Assembly: GCA_016937945.1 (NCBI GenBank)
Contig: JAFGVP010000168.1
Coordinates: forward strand, 1-41,215
DNA from: Pontiellaceae bacterium
GTDB lineage: Bacteria; Verrucomicrobiota; Kiritimatiellia; Kiritimatiellales; Pontiellaceae
DNA: 41,215 bases
Direction: 5' to 3'
Below the pieces are notes generated by a model, which had not been told where the DNA came from, made no database searches, and saw only the letters and a list, made by a program, of their open reading frames with translations. Below, in pieces: positions 7,115 to 15,949 of this stretch (position 1 is the first letter of the stretch; each line of letters starts with the position of its first letter). Position numbers and translations under genes: made by a program.

Positions 7115-9577
7115 ATGAATGGCTTTAAAAAGAATATAACCTCAAAGGCGCTTGCTGAGAGAACCCTCTTTCATCTGAAATACAGTCGAGGAAAGGACAT
7201 GGCAGCCGCCACGACCTTCGACAAAATGATGTGTTTCTCCCACGCCGTTCGCGACATGGCTGTCGATGGTTTCATCGCAACCCAGAAACAGTATCTCGAG
7301 CAGGACGTCCGGCGGGTAAACTATCTTTCGATGGAGTATCTTATCGGCAAGATGCTTGAGAATAATATGTATGCCCTTGGCATCGAAAAAATCGCGGTTG
7401 AGGCGCTCAAGGAACTCGATATCACGATTGATGATATTCTGGCACTGGATGTCGAAGCCGGTCTGGGCAACGGCGGTTTGGGACGTCTCGCCGCGTGTTA
7501 CCTTGACTCGCTTGCAACCATGGAACTTCCGGCCTACGGATACGGCATCCGCTATGAGCATGGCATTTTCCGTCAGGAGTTCGACAATGGCTGGCAGTGT
7601 GAACGCCCGGACGAATGGCTGGCGCTGGGATATCCATGGGAACTGGTCCGTCCAGAATATACGCTCCCGGTCTGCGTTTACGGTCGCGTGAAGAAAAACT
7701 TTGTGCCGGGTCGCGGTACCGCTGATGTATGGGAAGACTTCCAGGTGTTTGAAGCGGTTCCTTATGATGTGCCGATTATCGGTTACGGGGTGAGCACAGT
7801 GAATATGCTTCGCCTATGGAAATCTCAGGCAGCCGGCGGCTTTCGTCTCGATGTGTTCAATCAGGGCGACTATGTCCGCGCCGTTGAAGAAAAGAACTGG
7901 GCGGAAAACGTCTCCAAGGTGCTCTACCCATCGGATTACACCTATGCCGGCAAGGAACTGCGTCTGATTCAGGAATACTTCCTTGCATCATGCTCCGTGC
8001 GCGACATTATTCGTCGCTACAAGAAGTCCCACAATGACTTCTCCAAGTTTGCCGAAAAGAATGTCATTCAGCTGAACGACACCCACCCCACCCTCGCGGT
8101 GCCGGAACTTATGCGCGTTCTCCACGATGAAGAGCGCCTGCCGTGGGACAAGGCATGGGAAATCACGGTTAACACGTTCTGTTACACCAACCACACACTG
8201 CTGGCAGAGGCCCTCGAAAAGTGGACGGTAGATCTGCTTCAGCGTGTGCTCCCTCGTCATATGCAGATTATCTTCGAAATCAACCACCGCTTCCTGCAGA
8301 AGGTCGAAATCTCCAATCCGGGCTCCGGCGACATGATGCGCAAGGTATCGCTGATTGAAGAAGGCCCGCAGAAACAGGTTCGCATGGCCAACCTCTGCGT
8401 TGTCGGCAGTCACAAGGTGAACGGAGTTTCCGCTCTTCACTCCGATCTGCTGAGAACCAAGACCATGCCGGAACTCGACAAGGTGTTCCCTGGAAAGTTC
8501 TGCAATGTAACCAACGGTATCACGCATCGTCGCTGGCTGATCAAAGCCAACCCGGAACTGTCTGCGCTGGTATCCGATAACATCGGCGAAGGATGGAAGC
8601 GAGACCTTTCCGAAATCCGCAAATTTGAGGAGCAGGCCAAGTCGCGTTCCGTCCAGAAGAGCTTCATGGAAATCAAGCGGGACAATAAAGCCGCGCTGTG
8701 TGAAACCATTCTCGATCTGACCGGACACGTCGTTAGTCCGGACTCCCTGTTCGATGTTCAGATAAAGCGACTGCATATGTACAAACGCCAGCTGCTTAAG
8801 GCGATGCACATCATCTATCTGTATAACAAGATCAAGGAGGACCCGAAAGCCAAGATTCAGCCGCGAACCTTTATCTTTGCCGCCAAGGCGGCTCCGGCTT
8901 ACCTGATTGCAAAATCGGTGATTAAGCTGATCAATACGCTGGGTGATGTCATTAACAATGACGTCGATGTTGCAGGCCGCCTGAAAGTGGTCTTTCTTCC
9001 AGACTACAATGTGTCACTGGCTGAAAAGATTATCCCCGCCGCCGATATTTCCGAGCAGATTTCTACGGCCGGCCTCGAGGCGTCCGGCACCGGCAACATG
9101 AAGCTGTCGCTGAACGGCGCGCTGACGGTCGGCACCTGGGATGGTGCAAATATTGAAATTGCCCAGAATGTCGGTGAAGACAATATTTTCATCTTCGGGC
9201 ATCGGACGGAAGACCTCGCTGAAATGCGCCGGAAGGGATACAACCCGTGGTCCTACATGGACAAGTCGAAGGAACTGACCAAGGTGTTGGAAGCTATTCG
9301 GGATAACATCTTCGATCCTTCTCAGCCCGACCTGTTCAAGGATATCTACAATGACCTTACCGAGCATGGCGATTTTTACTTTTATCTGGCTGATTTCGAG
9401 GCCTACATTAAATGTAATGAAGAAGTGGACAAGCTCTATGCGACTCCCACGAAATGGGCGGAAAAGGCCATCCTGAATGTTGCCCGCATGGGCTGGTTCT
9501 CGTCGGACCGTTCCATTCAGGATTACTGTGATTATATCTGGGAGCTCAAACCCAGCCCGATTAATCAGGTCAACTAA
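7115..9577 (+). CDS. glgP: Glycogen/maltodextrin phosphorylase
   Basis: The enzyme releases glucose-1-phosphate from alpha-1,4-glucans using pyridoxal phosphate. The 820-residue length matches the glycogen phosphorylase family. Motifs include VRRVNYLSMEYLIGKMLENN, GLGNGGLGRLAACYLDS, YGIRYEHGIFRQ, FCNVTNGITHRRWL, KRLHMYKRQLL and the PLP-lysine region EASGTGNMKLSLNGALTVGT followed by WDGANIE. AAGGGA lies 8 bases before the ATG. It stands as a single transcription unit between ogt and a decayed insertion sequence; no other glycogen gene is nearby. Confidence 0.97.
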   Translation: MNGFKKNITSKALAERTLFHLKYSRGKDMAAATTFDKMMCFSHAVRDMAVDGFIATQKQYLEQDVRRVNYLSMEYLIGKMLENNMYALGIEKIAVEALKELDITIDDILALDVEAGLGNGGLGRLAACYLDSLATMELPAYGYGIRYEHGIFRQEFDNGWQCERPDEWLALGYPWELVRPEYTLPVCVYGRVKKNFVPGRGTADVWEDFQVFEAVPYDVPIIGYGVSTVNMLRLWKSQAAGGFRLDVFNQGDYVRAVEEKNWAENVSKVLYPSDYTYAGKELRLIQEYFLASCSVRDIIRRYKKSHNDFSKFAEKNVIQLNDTHPTLAVPELMRVLHDEERLPWDKAWEITVNTFCYTNHTLLAEALEKWTVDLLQRVLPRHMQIIFEINHRFLQKVEISNPGSGDMMRKVSLIEEGPQKQVRMANLCVVGSHKVNGVSALHSDLLRTKTMPELDKVFPGKFCNVTNGITHRRWLIKANPELSALVSDNIGEGWKRDLSEIRKFEEQAKSRSVQKSFMEIKRDNKAALCETILDLTGHVVSPDSLFDVQIKRLHMYKRQLLKAMHIIYLYNKIKEDPKAKIQPRTFIFAAKAAPAYLIAKSVIKLINTLGDVINNDVDVAGRLKVVFLPDYNVSLAEKIIPAADISEQISTAGLEASGTGNMKLSLNGALTVGTWDGANIEIAQNVGEDNIFIFGHRTEDLAEMRRKGYNPWSYMDKSKELTKVLEAIRDNIFDPSQPDLFKDIYNDLTEHGDFYFYLADFEAYIKCNEEVDKLYATPTKWAEKAILNVARMGWFSSDRSIQDYCDYIWELKPSPINQVN

Positions 9578-9601
9578 TCAGCTTTACTGCTGAGGAAGGA
9601 G

Positions 9602-9970
9602 TTCTCTTTAGAGACTCCTCAGGCTGTTGATAAAGCTCTCGCGGTACGCGGGGGCTTTATCACTGCTCAGGACATGCTTAAACGCAAGATGACCAAGCCG
9701 GATCGGAGCTCGGTTGCCGGTAACAACGTGACTTATCGCCAGTTCCTCAAAACCAGCCTGAGCGACCATGTGCCGAATCACTCCAGCATCAGCCGCAACC
9801 GTATCGACCGCCTTGCCGGAACGGATATCATTAAGAAGGTCTTCGACGAGATCGTGCGTCGCAGGACGCTCATCGACGGCAAGACGCTCTGTCAAAGAAA
9901 ATATTATGAAGGTTCAGGAGCAATACCTGATGGCCGCATGGCCCAGAACATCAAAAAGATCGCCTGTTCT
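9602..9970 (+). mobile_element. Decayed IS1182-like transposase remnant
   Basis: The frame running 9602-9895 contains VTYRQFLKTSLSDHVPNHSS followed by [21 protein letters not shown] and LIDGKTL. That series (a YR-FL segment, then PDHS-S-SR-R, then VF--IV, then DGKT) matches the N-terminal half of IS1182-type (DUF772/DDE) transposases. About 20 bases later another frame gives MKVQEQYLMAA (9906-9938), and a one-base shift gives MAQNIKKIA (9938-9964), which resembles the C-terminal end of such proteins. The whole catalytic DDE core is therefore deleted and a frameshift is present, so the element is dead. Terminal inverted repeats were not identified. The family call is by eye. The 95-residue frame on the opposite strand is regarded as a shadow. 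Confidence 0.5.
9629..9661 (+). terminator. Strong 15-bp hairpin downstream of glgP
   Basis: GATAAAGCTCTCGCG pairs with CGCGGGGGCTTTATC around a GTA loop; all 15 positions pair if two G-U pairs are allowed. It lies 52 bases after the glgP stop, inside the transposase remnant. There is no T-run after it, so it may be an RNA-stabilising hairpin or a stop for read-through into the element rather than a classic intrinsic terminator. Confidence 0.45.
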
Positions 9971-10145
9971 CGGTTAGACCGCCTGTTCTCGTCCATATCG
10001 GGTCTCGTGGAGCGAATATGCGCCGATCCGGGCGCACTACAAAAACCAAATATCGGACTTCGCCCCGAAAGCTCCGCGCTCTTCGCGAGCTTCTGTTAAC
10101 CCTGAAAAAGAAGCCCGTCAAAATGGCGGGGTTAATCAATAATCT

Positions 10146-10170
10146 GAAACCGCCCGTTCCGGGCGGTTTC
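10146..10170. terminator. Perfect 11-bp hairpin between IS remnant and porin gene
   Basis: GAAACCGCCCG and CGGGCGGTTTC flank a 3-base loop (TTC). It lies 23 bases after the porin stop (porin is on the - strand) and after the IS remnant on the + strand, so it can end transcription from both sides. The T-rich end of the stem is short, so termination strength is uncertain. About 175 bases between the IS remnant and this hairpin hold nothing I can name. Confidence 0.6.
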
Positions 10171-10193
10171 ACAACCAAACGAAGTGTAACGGA

Positions 10194-11381
10194 TTAGAAG
10201 CTCATCGTTGTCTTGGCGGCAAACAGATACCAGTCGTCGCCATCACTGACGCTGCGGCCCGGATTGTCATTGGCCGGATAAACGTCTTCACCGCCATTAA
10301 TCCAGTGGCCTTCAAGTTTGAGAATCCAGTTTGCCGTAAAGTCAAGCCGAAGGCTCAGGGCCAGATCCTTGGTCAAACGTTCATCGTTAATATTGTCGAA
10401 GATCGAGTAGTACGATCCAACTTCAACCAGATCATTGATGCGATAGGAACTGCCCAGATAACCGCCGCTCTGTTCCATAGCGGACGTCGTACTGAAGCCC
10501 AGTGCGGGAACATTGTAAAAATCCACATCGATATCCACCTGGCTGTAGGCATACTCCGCATTGAAGATCCAGTCGCCGGTCATGTATTCCGCGGAAAGTG
10601 AACCGGAATGAACCTCTTCAAGGTCGTAAGCCGATTGAACGGTACTTCCTCCAAGGGCGGCAGGCAGTGTTGATGTTCCGATACCCTTGAATCCGAACTG
10701 GGAAGCGGTTCCGACAACACGCAGACCGGAAAGAGGCGTTAACCAGGTCAGGGAGCCGACATAGGTATTATGTGATTCGACATCTGAAATATCCACCGCG
10801 CCATCCGCTGCGAAACGAGCGGTTACCCCGCTGTTTTCCGAATCAACGTCAGTATATCCGACCTGAAGCTTGTACAGCAAATCCCCGACGCTGTTCATCG
10901 GAAGCATGCCGTAGATTTCAAAGCCATTCATGGCAGACTGAATGTCACGGAAGGTTTCGTTGTAAATGCTCTGAGGCAGAAGAATCGAGGTGCGAACCAG
11001 ATCGATATCCCGAGTCTCGTTATAGAGCCCCATCGCGGCCTTGATCCGGCCGACCCGCAGTCCGATGGTATCATTGAATGAGTAGTCACCATACGCCCAG
11101 TCGACAACAAGACTGTTGTTTCCAACGGTCCCATAGTCACGGGAAAACAGCTGCACACCGGCGCGCAAGTTGTCGCTGATTGCGGTGCTGAAATTAATTC
11201 CCATCTCATTGAAATTAACGGTTCCATCCACCGTTTCGAGGGACTGGAAGTTGTAGTCTGTACTTCCCATAAATCCCTGGGAGACAAACCCGTGAACATC
11301 GACCTCCATCTGGGCAAAACCCGTCAGGCTCGATAGAACAAGGCTGAGGGCCATAACAAATCGTGTTTTTTGATTCTGCAT
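10194..11381 (-). CDS. Outer-membrane porin
   Basis: This 395-residue product has a signal peptide (KTRFVMALSLVLSSLTGFAQ) and then alternating amphipathic beta strands with the typical C-terminal aromatic end (WYLFAAKTTMSF). Stretches such as AISDNLRAGVQLFSRDYG, GLRVGRIKAAMGLYNE and YLGSSYRINDLVEVGSYYS fit a 16-stranded porin. Start is ATG 11381 with CGGAG about 9 bases upstream; a TTG nine bases earlier is in frame. It lies just downstream of a short PstS-like periplasmic protein gene (16 bases), probably one operon. Substrate is not readable from sequence; the neighbour hints at an anion such as phosphate, as inference. Confidence 0.75.
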   Translation of the reverse strand: MQNQKTRFVMALSLVLSSLTGFAQMEVDVHGFVSQGFMGSTDYNFQSLETVDGTVNFNEMGINFSTAISDNLRAGVQLFSRDYGTVGNNSLVVDWAYGDYSFNDTIGLRVGRIKAAMGLYNETRDIDLVRTSILLPQSIYNETFRDIQSAMNGFEIYGMLPMNSVGDLLYKLQVGYTDVDSENSGVTARFAADGAVDISDVESHNTYVGSLTWLTPLSGLRVVGTASQFGFKGIGTSTLPAALGGSTVQSAYDLEEVHSGSLSAEYMTGDWIFNAEYAYSQVDIDVDFYNVPALGFSTTSAMEQSGGYLGSSYRINDLVEVGSYYSIFDNINDERLTKDLALSLRLDFTANWILKLEGHWINGGEDVYPANDNPGRSVSDGDDWYLFAAKTTMSF

Positions 11382-11397
11382 TTTATACAACTCCGTT

Positions 11398-11811
11398 CTA
11401 TTTCTTCGCCACTACCTTAACTTTGGACACATCTGCACTGGCGCCGACATAACCGATCGCACCGGGCGTGGCCGCAACGTATTCGATCAGCTCTGCTTCG
11501 GTTTTAACTTCCTTGGGCGGCTGGCCCTGTCCTGTGAAAACAGCCTTTTTCCAATGGCTTTTAAACTGGGAGGATGAACGACTGACAAAACTTCCGAGAA
11601 ATTCTTCATGAACTGCGCCTTCGGTCAGCGTGACCGGAACCGCTTTCGTTCCATTCGGCAGTTCTTTTTTACGGCCAAGGAACAGGTTTTCAACCGTTTT
11701 GGCATCAATCGTATCTAGTCCGGCCCCAGTGTTGACCACAATACGCACCTCTGCCTGCGCCATTGTTACGCAACCGGCTACCGCAATCATGAATGTCATC
11801 CACTTTCGCAT
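11398..11811 (-). CDS. Short PstS-like periplasmic substrate-binding protein
   Basis: The 137-residue protein has a signal peptide ending in AQA (residues ~1-20). The mature part contains LDTIDAKTVENLFLGRKKEL, PNGTKAVPVTL, SSQFKSHWKKAVFTGQGQPP and AATPGAIGYVGAS. These are the motifs of the second half of phosphate-type binding proteins (PBP-like superfamily). At half the length of PstS it cannot form the complete two-lobe clamp alone, and no ABC transporter genes are adjacent. AAGGAAGGA lies shortly before the ATG. It is the first gene of the - strand pair with the porin and is divergent from a chemoreceptor, which suggests a ligand-capture or sensing role rather than transport. Confidence in the family is good, in function low. 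Confidence 0.75.
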   Translation of the reverse strand: MRKWMTFMIAVAGCVTMAQAEVRIVVNTGAGLDTIDAKTVENLFLGRKKELPNGTKAVPVTLTEGAVHEEFLGSFVSRSSSQFKSHWKKAVFTGQGQPPKEVKTEAELIEYVAATPGAIGYVGASADVSKVKVVAKK

Positions 11812-11948
11812 AGTCGCTTATCCTTCCTTTTTTTCGTTCTCTCTCATCTATAAAAAAAGGGCCGCCGGAAAACTGTTGCTCATTCGCATCATAACACTCG
11901 TCCAATCACGCATGGGCAATTCATATTCAGCACTTCCGAAACGAACCT

Positions 11949-11966
11949 TTATATATGGATATATAA
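11949..11966. promoter_or_regulatory. 18-bp palindrome in the divergent PstS-like / chemoreceptor promoter region
   Basis: TTATATAT-GG-ATATATAA is a perfect 8-2-8 palindrome, midway in the 309-base gap between two divergent genes. AT-rich blocks that could serve as -10 elements surround it (e.g. AATAATATATAGATATAGGG around 12020-12040). It is a candidate operator controlling both directions; no specific regulator is recognised. Confidence 0.4.
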
Positions 11967-12120
11967 TAATCCAATGATCTATTCGGCACTCCCCTCGCGC
12001 AGCTTAAGTGAAAAATGTAAATAATATATAGATATAGGGATCGCTCATATTTCCGAGATAACAGGCACTAATCTTGCTTTCACTGTTCATGTGCTGTTAC
12101 TAAAGAAAAAAGGGAGACAA

Positions 12121-13560
12121 ATGAAAAGCGCATCAATATCACAAAAAATATGGCTCAGTGTGCTTGTTCTTATGGCCGGTTTCGCCTCTACGGTGATTCT
12201 GGGTATGCTGACAGGAAAGAAAGTTGAGCAAAACCTCGTTACCACATCCAACTATGTGTTTCCCGCACACTCCCTAAGTGTGGAATCAGCGGCGCTATTT
12301 AAGGAGCAGGTGGACTTCTATTCAGATACCGTCATGTTCGGCGATACCATGATGCTTGAGAACGCGGGCAGCAATGCTCTGACCATCGCAAACAATCTTC
12401 ATGAAATCATGCAGCTGACAGGAATTGATGCTGATACAAAAAACATTATTCAGGATTTAAAGACCGATCTATCGGTATTCACCTCCAAGGCAAACGCTCT
12501 TTACGAACAGTGGGTCAACGCAGAAAGCCAGGGAGAAGATACCGATGCTTACATGGCGCGTGTTGTTGAAATGGGCAAAGAAACCGAAGAGCTCAAGCAA
12601 CAGCTTTCCGATCTGGAAAGCAACTATGAAACCCGCCTGAAGTCGGATATCAATAAAACTTCCCGCCAGATTGTCCGTTCTCAACAGGTATCCCTTTATG
12701 TATTCGTCGGCGTTTCCGTAATATCCGGGATTCTGATCGGTTTCATTATTTCCCTGTCTATTTCAAAACCGGTTCATACCATTATTGAGAAACTGACCAG
12801 CAGTGTGCAGCACGTGGCATCATCGGCTTCCGAAATTGCCCAGAGTAACCAGATCCTTGCGGAGGGAGCAACCGATCAGGCAGCGTCTGTTGAAAGCACC
12901 ACCTCAGCTCTTGAGGAAATGTCAGCGATGACCCAGCAGAACGCCCAGAATACCGGACATGCGGAGCTTCTCATGAACAAGACCCATCAGGCCGTTGAGG
13001 ATGCCCGCGGAGCAATGGAATCGCTCTCCCTTTCAATGAAAGAAATTGCCACGGCGAGCAATGAAACTTCGCGCATCATTCAGACGATCGATGAAATCGC
13101 CTTTCAGACGAACCTTCTTGCACTGAATGCCGCAGTGGAAGCCGCCCGCGCAGGCGATGCCGGCAAAGGGTTCGCCGTTGTGGCAGAGGAAGTGAGAAAC
13201 CTGGCCATGCGATCTGCCGAAGCGGCTAAAAATACAACCGAACTTATTGAAGACACCTCATCCAAGGTCAGCATGGGCACGACGTATGTAGCCAATACCA
13301 GTCAGGCCTTCAGTTCAGTCGTCGACAACTCGGCGAAAATGGCGGCACTGATTTCAGACATCGCCAATGCCTCCAATGAACAGTCCAAGGGTATTGAGCA
13401 CATTAACCAGTCCATGGCCGGTATTGATACCTCGATCAAACACGCGGCGGCGTCTTATGAAGAGTCTGCTTCAGCAACCCAGGACATGGAACACGAAGCC
13501 ATGATTCTTCACAGTGTCGTGGAGGATATGATTGCACTGATCAAAGGAAGCAAAGGATAA
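12121..13560 (+). CDS. Methyl-accepting chemotaxis protein without HAMP domain
   Basis: The 479-residue receptor has TM1 (~9-28), a periplasmic four-helix-type sensor (~30-185), TM2 (~190-213, [20 protein letters not shown]) and a cytoplasmic signalling rod. The tip motif [20 protein letters not shown] followed by [19 protein letters not shown] binds CheA and CheW. After TM2 and ISKPVH the sequence passes directly into [20 protein letters not shown], so the usual ~50-residue HAMP linker is missing. No CheR-tethering pentapeptide is seen at the C-terminus. The start at ATG 12121 is chosen for the AGGGAG site before it; a GTG at 12091 is in frame. The gene is divergent from the PstS-like/porin pair and convergent with ftsZ (4-base gap). 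Confidence 0.92.
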   Translation: MKSASISQKIWLSVLVLMAGFASTVILGMLTGKKVEQNLVTTSNYVFPAHSLSVESAALFKEQVDFYSDTVMFGDTMMLENAGSNALTIANNLHEIMQLTGIDADTKNIIQDLKTDLSVFTSKANALYEQWVNAESQGEDTDAYMARVVEMGKETEELKQQLSDLESNYETRLKSDINKTSRQIVRSQQVSLYVFVGVSVISGILIGFIISLSISKPVHTIIEKLTSSVQHVASSASEIAQSNQILAEGATDQAASVESTTSALEEMSAMTQQNAQNTGHAELLMNKTHQAVEDARGAMESLSLSMKEIATASNETSRIIQTIDEIAFQTNLLALNAAVEAARAGDAGKGFAVVAEEVRNLAMRSAEAAKNTTELIEDTSSKVSMGTTYVANTSQAFSSVVDNSAKMAALISDIANASNEQSKGIEHINQSMAGIDTSIKHAAASYEESASATQDMEHEAMILHSVVEDMIALIKGSKG

Positions 13561-13564
13561 ACGG

Positions 13565-14719
13565 TTAACGGGGAAGCTTGATTTCCCGGCGAATATAGGT
13601 AGGGACATCAAGATCCTGATTATTGTGGATGGTTGGATCCACATAGGCAAACTCGCCCTTGCCTACTGTTTCCAGCATAAGCTCACCCTGTTCAACCGGA
13701 CGTGCCGGATTAAAACGGAACCCCATCTGCCTTCCGGAACTGTCAACAAGCGGTTCTTTCCACTGCTCCGCTGCAAGAATGATGACGGACAGCCGCCCTT
13801 CAAAAGCGGAATCCGTGATTACGCCGAAGTTCAGCCAAACATCATCGACAGCAAGCTTCTCCTGAATGCGGTTCATTACCGTCTCAACTTCACTCAATTT
13901 CAGGTCATGCCCGCCGGTCATGCCGACGATCAATCCCACCGCCGATGAGATCAGCTTCCCTTTCATCAGAAGCGGATGAGCCATAATGCCTTCGGCGACC
14001 AATGCCGCCCGATCCGCACCGGCTCCCTCAACAACGGCCACATGACAGAATCCGTCACAGTTGCGAAGCATGGTGTGGATGCATGCAAAATCCAGACCGC
14101 AAACACCGCAACGGGAAAGCAGGCGCCACAGGGAGATAATCGCATCCATCATGACCTGATGGCTGCGGGCGAATGAGATCTCTATCGGTTTGTCGGCATC
14201 GGCCCGATTCAGCAGGCGCTCATTTGAGATGCGGACAATGGCATCGGCGTGGGTACGGATGCGCTTCAGGGCATCCTCCGCAACCATGCCGACCTTCTTG
14301 CCTTCAAACTTAAAGGGCATGCCGACCATGGCCAGAACCAGTGTTCCGGCTTCGCGGGCAATACGGGTGATCACTGGAACCGCGCCGGAGCCCGTTCCGC
14401 CGCCGAGTCCGGCGACAATCACCAGCAGATCCACGTTACGGAGAAGCTTCCGGATGGCAGAGGAATCCTTTTCGACAGATTGCCGCCCCAGTTCCACATC
14501 CCCCCCGGCACTCAGCCCTCTGGTGATGGATGATCCGACGTGAATCACGCGCTCGGACTCCATGGATTCAAGTAGCCGAAGGTCCGTGTCCACGCAAACC
14601 GCATTGAGACCGGGGTTCAGATCCTGCATGGCGCATACGGCCCTGGCCCCGCTGCTGCCGACTCCCATCACGAGAATCCCGGGAGCACTGTGTTTTAAAT
14701 CTGGCGCGATATTACTCAC
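13565..14719 (-). CDS. ftsZ: Divergent cell-division GTPase FtsZ with a degenerate T7 loop
   Basis: FtsZ polymerises at midcell as the division ring. Family hallmarks here are LGGGTGSGAVPVI (residues ~105-117), MPFKFEGKK, TGGHDLKLSEVETVM and the C-terminal FtsA-binding peptide DLDVPTYIRREIKLPR. Oddities: the T1 loop reads GVGSSGARAV (19-28) instead of GVGGGGGNAV, and the catalytic T7 loop, NVDFAD in E. coli, reads GLDFAC (208-213), so the Asn and the second catalytic Asp are absent. The C-terminal linker is very short. I place the start at GTG 14719 (GGGGAGGT just upstream), overlapping the ftsA stop by 8 bases; an ATG at 14797 would lie well inside ftsA. GTP binding looks likely, hydrolysis doubtful. 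It could be a second, specialised FtsZ. Confidence 0.88.
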   Translation of the reverse strand: MSNIAPDLKHSAPGILVMGVGSSGARAVCAMQDLNPGLNAVCVDTDLRLLESMESERVIHVGSSITRGLSAGGDVELGRQSVEKDSSAIRKLLRNVDLLVIVAGLGGGTGSGAVPVITRIAREAGTLVLAMVGMPFKFEGKKVGMVAEDALKRIRTHADAIVRISNERLLNRADADKPIEISFARSHQVMMDAIISLWRLLSRCGVCGLDFACIHTMLRNCDGFCHVAVVEGAGADRAALVAEGIMAHPLLMKGKLISSAVGLIVGMTGGHDLKLSEVETVMNRIQEKLAVDDVWLNFGVITDSAFEGRLSVIILAAEQWKEPLVDSSGRQMGFRFNPARPVEQGELMLETVGKGEFAYVDPTIHNNQDLDVPTYIRREIKLPR

Positions 14720-15938
14720 CGGCACCTCCCCACAGCAATCGAAGCAGACGCTGCCCCATGGTTGGCTTTTCGACGGTGGTCTTGAGCGATGCAGCATAGC
14801 GAACCGCCCCTATATGACAGGCAAACAGCGGCCCTTCCTTGGTCGTGGACAGGCCTTGGACATCAAACGGTTTTCCATGTATGCATGGGACATTGAAAAC
14901 CTTCTGGCCCAGATCCCTCGCCCCGTTCATAAAGGCACCGCCTCCGGTCAACATCACCCCCGCGCTCAACGGCACATTCGGGCATTGACGCTCCACCTGC
15001 TCTTTCACCAACGTAAAGATTTCATCCATCCGGGCATTAATAATGGTATTCAGAGTGATTCCTCGAACCATTTTCCCGGTAAAGCCCTGCGTAGCCGCCG
15101 GAATCGAAATATTATGATCGCGCTCCATGAGATTCGTCAGGGCGCATCCGGCTTTTTTCTTGATAAATTCGGCCTGAGACAAAGGGATTTGCAATCCGAT
15201 GGAAATATCATTCGTAATGTGATCGCCGCCCACGGCAAACGATCCGGCAGTCAACACAAAACCATCGTAACAAACTACATAATCCGTGGTTCCGGCACCA
15301 ATGTCCACCACGAGAACGCCGGCCTTTTTCTGTTCATCGGTCACAACAGCCATCGACGCGCACAACCCGCTGAAAACCGCATCGGAACAGGCAATCGGAA
15401 CGTCGTCAACCAGCTTTCTGAAATTGTCAACAGCGCTGCGTTTCCCATGAATACTCAGCATATCCACGCGCAGCTCTTCGCACGCCATGCCGACCGGACT
15501 GGTTACATTCAGCGTGTCGTCAACCTGAAAATACTGTTGGAGCGTATGCAGGCGGATACGGTTTTCCGGAAGAGAAATGCGTCGTGCAATTTCGCAGACC
15601 TCTGTCAAATCCGATTCATCCACTTCGGCCAGCCGGTTATCGGATGGATCGACAATGCGGTGAATCCCGGTGCTTTTCTTTGATTCCGCTTCGCCGCCGG
15701 AGGTAATGAGAACAACCGAATGGATTGATTTTCTCCAATTTTCCTCTGCGGACTTGATGGCCTTCCGCGCACACGCAATGGCATCATCGCGATTCGTGAT
15801 TTCACCCTTGCGGATCCCTCTAGATTCCGCCTCGCCGACGCCGATCACGCTGACAACTCCGTCGTCGCGTACTTCGCCGACCATGACCCGGATCGCATGT
15901 GTGCCGATCTCTAAAACTGCTGTTGCATCCAATGCCAT
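14712..15938 (-). CDS. ftsA: Cell-division protein FtsA
   Basis: FtsA is an actin-like ATPase that tethers FtsZ to the membrane and recruits later division proteins. The 408-residue sequence shows phosphate-1 ATAVLEIGTHAIRVMVGEV, the SHS2 (1C) subdomain around 85-165, phosphate-2 LVVDIGAGTTDYVV, and the adenosine motif VMLTGGGAFMNGA. The C-terminal GQRLLRLLW is a short amphipathic membrane-targeting helix. It starts 11 bases after ftsQ and its end overlaps ftsZ, the classic ftsQ-ftsA-ftsZ order. A 373-residue frame on the opposite strand is a shadow. Confidence 0.95.
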   Translation of the reverse strand: MALDATAVLEIGTHAIRVMVGEVRDDGVVSVIGVGEAESRGIRKGEITNRDDAIACARKAIKSAEENWRKSIHSVVLITSGGEAESKKSTGIHRIVDPSDNRLAEVDESDLTEVCEIARRISLPENRIRLHTLQQYFQVDDTLNVTSPVGMACEELRVDMLSIHGKRSAVDNFRKLVDDVPIACSDAVFSGLCASMAVVTDEQKKAGVLVVDIGAGTTDYVVCYDGFVLTAGSFAVGGDHITNDISIGLQIPLSQAEFIKKKAGCALTNLMERDHNISIPAATQGFTGKMVRGITLNTIINARMDEIFTLVKEQVERQCPNVPLSAGVMLTGGGAFMNGARDLGQKVFNVPCIHGKPFDVQGLSTTKEGPLFACHIGAVRYAASLKTTVEKPTMGQRLLRLLWGGAGE

Positions 15939-15949
15939 TTTAAACCTGC

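Noticed and set aside
9608..9895. 95-codon - strand frame after glgP
   Set aside because: The opposite strand carries transposase-like motifs over the same span, which explains the open frame better.
14720..14797. Upstream ATG start for ftsZ
   Set aside because: It would overlap ftsA by more than 80 bases and add residues unrelated to FtsZ, while GTG 14719 has a strong ribosome binding site.
14562..15683. Long + strand open frame (373 codons) opposite ftsA
   Set aside because: ftsA motifs are unambiguous on the - strand; the + strand reading is rich in His/Arg/Asn without domain structure.
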